Shown here: in pieces, positions 60,297 through 64,000 of the stretch
Layout: the number at the start of each line of letters is the position of its first letter
Position numbering within the stretch: the stretch's first letter is position 1
Virus record (IMG/VR): IMGVR_UViG_3300020469_002640
Span: 24,500-88,499 of that record
Direction: 5' to 3' (one strand)
From: a virus
DNA length: 64,000 nt
Made by a program: the position numbers and the translations under genes
Notes under the pieces: generated by a model
The model's input: the letters and a program-made list of their open reading frames with translations, nothing else
Databases searched by the model: none
Told to the model about the DNA's origin: nothing

Positions 60297-61043
60297 ATGG
60301 CAATTAAAAGTAATTCAAGCGAACAAGAAGTATCAGGCGGAGGTATTCAATTATACTCTGGTCTTGCTAACTTTAATGTAATAGCAATTAATCCTACTAT
60401 GTCAGAGCTACATGCTCTTGGAATTAATGTAAAGCAAGATCCTAACTATTATGTAGAATTTAATAGTGAAGAGTATTTTAAACTAACCTTTTGGGTTAAG
60501 AATGCAGACCTTACTACTCGTATGGAAGTTCTTATGCAATCAAAAGAGCAAGTTTCAAAAACAGGTAAATACCGATGGCTAAATAATATTGGCCAAGATA
60601 CATGGTCTTTAGACGTTCCTACGTATGACTGGTACAAAAACCCTGAAACAGCTCGTAAAGCATATACAGGCGAGTACACTTTGATTAATTTTGTTAAAGC
60701 ATGGGCTAACGTTGCTTACGGAGACGAAGTAATGTTTGATACTATGGATAAAATTGTTAAAGGTGACATTACAGAGCTTAAAGCTTTAGTGCCTATGCTA
60801 TCTAACAATCAAGTTAGATTACTTGTAGGTGTTAAAGACGGTAAGTATCAAAATGTTTATCTTCACAACTTTGGTAGAGTTAAACCTCAAAGAGATGACT
60901 TGTTTGTTAAAGCACTTAATGACGAGTACAAAACTTTCAATGCAGAGTTTAATACTGATTTGACGTGGGGCACATTTACTCCGCAACTAGCAGTTGTAAC
61001 TCCTGATGAGGAAACTGTTTCTGAGAACGATACCTGGGTATAG
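60297..61043 (+). CDS. Candidate single-stranded DNA-binding protein (248 aa)
   Basis: YSGLANFNVIAINPTMSELH, VEFNSEEYFKLTFWVKN, DTWSLDVPTYDWYKNPETA and GRVKPQRDDLFVKALNDEYK are the pattern of a conserved replication gene seen beside Sak4-like recombinases in phages of Bacteroidota. A beta-rich body and an acidic C-terminal tail (TPDEETVSENDTWV) are consistent with phage SSB proteins of the T7 gp2.5 style. This is stronger by context than the 51289 candidate. Direct motif proof is lacking. The primase follows after 12 nt. Confidence 0.65.
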   Translation: MAIKSNSSEQEVSGGGIQLYSGLANFNVIAINPTMSELHALGINVKQDPNYYVEFNSEEYFKLTFWVKNADLTTRMEVLMQSKEQVSKTGKYRWLNNIGQDTWSLDVPTYDWYKNPETARKAYTGEYTLINFVKAWANVAYGDEVMFDTMDKIVKGDITELKALVPMLSNNQVRLLVGVKDGKYQNVYLHNFGRVKPQRDDLFVKALNDEYKTFNAEFNTDLTWGTFTPQLAVVTPDEETVSENDTWV

Positions 61044-61055
61044 TAATTAGAAAAT

Positions 61056-62129
61056 ATGATAAAGAGCAGAGGAAGTGAAGAACATCTGCACACAGATGTA
61101 ATACTCTCTAAGATTAGTGAGTATGATATATTCAAATACTACTGCCCAAATTTCATAGAACTTAACAAAAAGTTTTGTAGTGATTTACGGAAGGACCAAA
61201 AGCCTGGTGTAAGTATTGTTTACTGGAAAGGTAAGCTCTTATACAAGGATTTTGGTCATCCTGATCACACATTTGACTGTTTTAACTATGTTAAGTTCAA
61301 GTATTCTTGCAATTTTATAGAAGCTTTAACTATAATTGACAATGATTTTGATCTTGGATTGACCTCTAAAAATTCTAACAGATTATTTACTATGGGCTAT
61401 ATGGCAGCTATTACAAAGAAGCGTCCTGTAGCGCAAAAAGTAACTATAATTAGAAAAAAATCAAGACCTTGGAATAAATCAGATAAGTTATTTTGGGAAA
61501 GATATTTGATTACTAAAAAGACTTTACTTAAATTTGACGTATCACCTATTTCACATTATTGGATTAATGAAAATAGGTTTAGCTGTAGCGAAACAACTTA
61601 TGCATACAAAATTGGTAGAAAATATAAGATCTATTCTCCTAACGAAGAATACAAATGGTCTAGTAATACTACTAATAAACATGTGCAAGGTTACAAGCAG
61701 CTTCCAGATACAGGAGATTTGCTTATTCTTACTTCTTCTCTCAAAGATGTGATGTGTTTATATGAAATGGGTGTACCCGCTATTGCTTTGCAAAGCGAAA
61801 TGATTATGCCTGACGAAAAACTTATTACACATCTTAAGGCTAGATTTAATAGAATAGCTATATTTTATGACAATGATTTTGATAATCCTAACAACCCTGG
61901 TCAAACCATGGCTGAAAAGATTAGAAATAAATATTATTTTACAAATGTAGTTATTCCAGATGTATATCACTGTAAAGATTTGTCTGACTATATTGCTCAT
62001 TTCAATTCTTATGGAGGCATAAAGGCTCTAATAGAAATGACTATATATGGGAAAATATACAGAAACAATATACAAACTGAAGAAACAAATCATGCCGATA
62101 CGACGAAAAAAAGGAAACAAGAAAGTTAG
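61056..62129 (+). CDS. DNA primase with Toprim domain
   Basis: A 357-residue protein. The N-terminal half (residues 20-100: YDIFKYYCPNFIELNKKFCS, VYWKGKLLYKDFGHPDHTFD) suits a primase catalytic front but has no CxxC zinc finger. The Toprim domain follows: LILTSSLKDVMCLYEMGVPA (about 225) and IAIFYDNDFDNPNNPGQTMA (about 270), giving the acidic metal site. Primers would be made for the polymerase. Lack of the zinc-binding domain suggests template recognition by another subunit. It overlaps the nuclease gene. Confidence 0.85.
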   Translation: MIKSRGSEEHLHTDVILSKISEYDIFKYYCPNFIELNKKFCSDLRKDQKPGVSIVYWKGKLLYKDFGHPDHTFDCFNYVKFKYSCNFIEALTIIDNDFDLGLTSKNSNRLFTMGYMAAITKKRPVAQKVTIIRKKSRPWNKSDKLFWERYLITKKTLLKFDVSPISHYWINENRFSCSETTYAYKIGRKYKIYSPNEEYKWSSNTTNKHVQGYKQLPDTGDLLILTSSLKDVMCLYEMGVPAIALQSEMIMPDEKLITHLKARFNRIAIFYDNDFDNPNNPGQTMAEKIRNKYYFTNVVIPDVYHCKDLSDYIAHFNSYGGIKALIEMTIYGKIYRNNIQTEETNHADTTKKRKQES

Positions 62130-62541
62130 AAATGCTACTGCAGCAGTTTACAAAGGATTAAAGTTTAGATCAAAATTAGAATTATTTACTTATAAAAAAC
62201 TTGAAGAAGCAGGTATATCTGCACTGTATGAGAAAAGAAAGTTTGAGCTTTTAGAGGGGTTCTACTTTCCTCATACATGTGTAGAGCCTAATACTCATAA
62301 AGAGTATGTAGACAACACTACTAAAGTTAGAAGTATAACATATACTCCTGATTTTGTAGATCCGCAAGGACAGTGGATTATAGAAGTAAAAGGATTTGCT
62401 AACGATGTCTTTCCTCTTAAATGGAAGATGTTTAAACAGCATATAATGCAAAATGGGTTGGAATATAAACTGTTTCTCCCCAAGAATCAGAAACAAGTTC
62501 TTGAAACAGTAGAACTAATTAAAGAAATGGCCGCTAAATAG
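62092..62541 (+). CDS. PD-(D/E)XK endonuclease, phage resolvase-like (149 aa)
   Basis: ATG 62092 (MPIRRKKGNKKVRNATAAVY) is chosen over 62047 because the homologous-looking part starts there and the overlap with the primase falls to 38 nt. The motif order is FRSKLELFTYKKLEEAG (with the conserved E), YTPDFVDPQGQWIIEVKGF (D and E-x-K) and KWKMFKQHIM. This fits the DUF1064-type or Holliday-junction-resolving nuclease group. It would process branched DNA before packaging. The stop codon lies within the loop of the terminator. Confidence 0.8.
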   Translation: MPIRRKKGNKKVRNATAAVYKGLKFRSKLELFTYKKLEEAGISALYEKRKFELLEGFYFPHTCVEPNTHKEYVDNTTKVRSITYTPDFVDPQGQWIIEVKGFANDVFPLKWKMFKQHIMQNGLEYKLFLPKNQKQVLETVELIKEMAAK

Positions 62542-62551
62542 CGGCTTTTTT
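62530..62551 (+). terminator. Rho-independent terminator after the replication unit
   Basis: A GC-rich 6-bp stem (GCCGCT at 62530-62535 with AGCGGC at 62540-62545), AAAT loop, then TTTTTT. The nuclease stop codon lies inside it. It separates the replication operon from the rIIA-like gene. Confidence 0.8.
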
Positions 62552-62578
62552 ATTGTGTAATATTTAAATAAAAGCTAA

Positions 62579-64000
62579 ATGGCTATTAAAACGATTGACA
62601 AAGAGATCGTAGGAGCAGAGGGTATTGCTAAAAAGATTAACAGAGGCGCTGAAAAGATGGTCTTTGATATTCTACAATCAACACAATACTCTACACCTAT
62701 TCCCTCAACAGTTCGTGAGCTCACAACTAATGCATGTGACGCGCAACGAGAGAAAGAAATTGCTGCAGAGATCCTTAGAGGAAACTCTACAGCAGAAGAT
62801 TACTACATTACCCGTAACGGTGAGCAGTATGAAGACAGTAACTTTGATGCTAGTTATTATGACATAAAGCATTTAAATACAGAAGAAACTCAAGTTTACA
62901 TCAGTTATGAAAAACATCCTGGCGTTGGATATTGCGACAAATTCATCGTTATGGACCATGGTGTAGGTATTGGCGGTCGTAGATTAGAAGGTGTTTTAGA
63001 ATTGGGTTACTCAACTAAGCGTAACACATCAGAGAATTTTGGTGCGTTTGGCTTAGGTGCTAAAGTACCTTTATCTACGGGCGTCGACTTCTACACTATT
63101 GAAACAGTGCATAATGGTAGAAAGATAACATGTAATTGTTACAACTACAAGACAGACTTTACAACTCCCAAGTTTAACAATAATGGAACTATTAACCCTA
63201 GTTTTACTTTGTCTGATGGGAGTGTAGTTTACTACGAGCCTACAGAATCACATAATTATACTCAGATTTCGTTTGGCGTTAAGCGTCATAACAGATCTAA
63301 GTTTCTAGATTCTGTAGAAGAGCAGCTGTTGTATCTTGATAACGTTAAGTTTAGTGTTATTGAGTACTTTGAAGATGGAGAAACTGATATTCAAGAGAAG
63401 AACTTTCAAGCTAAAGTCCTTTTTAACTCTGAGAACCTTATTGTAGCTGACACTTACGTATTTAATAAGCCGCATATTGTGGTTGTTAAGAATAGTGAAG
63501 CTACTACTGGTATTAACTACGGTTTTATTGATTTTCGTGAGTTGGAGATGGAGACACTGTGGGGCCCAATTGCTTTTAAATGTCCTGCTCGCCAAGTTAT
63601 GAGAGATCCTGAGACAGGTAAAGATGTAGTACTGCAAGAAGGTGTGGATGTTACGCCGTCTCGTGAGAAGGTAATATGGAACGACGCTACTAAAGCATAT
63701 GTTCAAGGTGTTATTAAGAAAGCAGCTGCAGAAGCTACTAAACTAATACAGGCAGAGCTTAAAGACACAGACATTGTTCAGTGGCTTGTATCTTGTAGAG
63801 ACATTCTTAGTAAAGCAAATGGATCTTCAACGCTAGGTAGGATTGCTAATATTATTGATCGGCAGTCTATTAACCCTCAGTTTGCACCTGACAAGAGTAT
63901 TAGGTATGCAATGCCTAAGACTTTCTTTAAGGGTATGAATGCCAAGAAGGTTACAAAGATGAGAGATTACAGAACTGGTAAAGACAGTCTTGAAAGAGAT
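62579..64000 (+). CDS. rIIA-like GHKL ATPase, 3' truncated by window edge
   Basis: The frame is open for 474 codons from the ATG at 62579 to the window edge. The N-terminal domain has all three GHKL boxes: N-box VRELTTNACDAQ (about residues 45-56), G1 VMDHGVGIGG (about 124) and G2 FGAFGLGAK (about 154). This pattern is that of the T4 rIIA group, including the downstream PSREKVIW segment near residue 360, which fits the ATP-lid to transducer junction. In T4, rIIA with rIIB relieves exclusion by host or prophage; whether an rIIB-like partner follows cannot be seen here. It starts a new unit after the terminator at 62530-62551. Confidence 0.85.
   Translation, partial: MAIKTIDKEIVGAEGIAKKINRGAEKMVFDILQSTQYSTPIPSTVRELTTNACDAQREKEIAAEILRGNSTAEDYYITRNGEQYEDSNFDASYYDIKHLNTEETQVYISYEKHPGVGYCDKFIVMDHGVGIGGRRLEGVLELGYSTKRNTSENFGAFGLGAKVPLSTGVDFYTIETVHNGRKITCNCYNYKTDFTTPKFNNNGTINPSFTLSDGSVVYYEPTESHNYTQISFGVKRHNRSKFLDSVEEQLLYLDNVKFSVIEYFEDGETDIQEKNFQAKVLFNSENLIVADTYVFNKPHIVVVKNSEATTGINYGFIDFRELEMETLWGPIAFKCPARQVMRDPETGKDVVLQEGVDVTPSREKVIWNDATKAYVQGVIKKAAAEATKLIQAELKDTDIVQWLVSCRDILSKANGSSTLGRIANIIDRQSINPQFAPDKSIRYAMPKTFFKGMNAKKVTKMRDYRTGKDSLERD

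Overview
The window is a 64 kb piece of a tailed double-stranded DNA phage genome, open at both ends. The likely host is a marine member of the Bacteroidota, probably Flavobacteriia. Evidence for the host: AT-rich sequence with standard stop codons; two intergenic promoters of Bacteroidota form (TTG, about 20 bp, TAnnTTTG); weak or absent Shine-Dalgarno sequences; three exported proteins with signal peptides of the form that ends in AQ or NGQ; and one protein with a type IX secretion (T9SS) C-terminal sorting domain. The terminase, portal, capsid and ring-like proteins look like those of crAss-like and Cellulophaga-phage podoviruses, judged by motif memory and gene order only. No integrase, transposase or CRISPR array was seen.

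Layout. Positions 1-48714 are transcribed leftwards (minus strand) and hold the virion and lysis genes. Read in transcription order from the right they are: a leader set of small regulatory or accessory genes (GroES-like, small unknowns, winged-helix protein, zinc ribbon, HU/IHF-like; 48714-47070); packaging (candidate small terminase, large terminase, portal; 47095-41947); a cysteine-peptidase-like virion protein; scaffold and major capsid protein (39857-37270); neck, decoration and other structural proteins (37131-32375); a 1566-residue virion protein with GCTD repeats and a fibre protein (32354-26117); an envelope and lysis cassette (26087-20486); fibres with lectin folds (20486-16288); holin, phosphoesterase and ring-like proteins (15906-11798); then very large tail, muzzle or cargo-type proteins (11798-1). 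Positions 49204-64000 run rightwards and hold early and replication genes: small ORFs among structured RNAs and a tRNA-Met(CAT), family A DNA polymerase, a stand-alone DnaA domain IV protein, SF2 helicase, DnaB-type helicase, Sak4-like recombinase, candidate SSB, Toprim primase, PD-(D/E)XK nuclease, and a GHKL ATPase of the rIIA type that runs off the end.

The most unusual parts are these. (1) An envelope cassette at 20486-26087 encodes, besides holin-like proteins and an M15 endolysin, an outer-membrane beta-barrel, an exported thioredoxin-fold protein without its CxxC, and an 826-residue T9SS cargo protein with a Notch-type LNR, CUB-like modules and 14 GCTD/GCMD cysteine repeats. The same repeat occurs in the adjacent virion protein at 27654-32354, so one repeat family may sit on both the infected cell and the virion. 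(2) A run of non-coding, strongly structured RNA lies between small early genes, the largest being about 590 nt at 49994-50580, directly downstream of a tRNA and a small ORF; others lie at 49440-49586, 49681-49730, 51140-51262 and 55241-55485. Both are inferences from sequence alone and can be tested.
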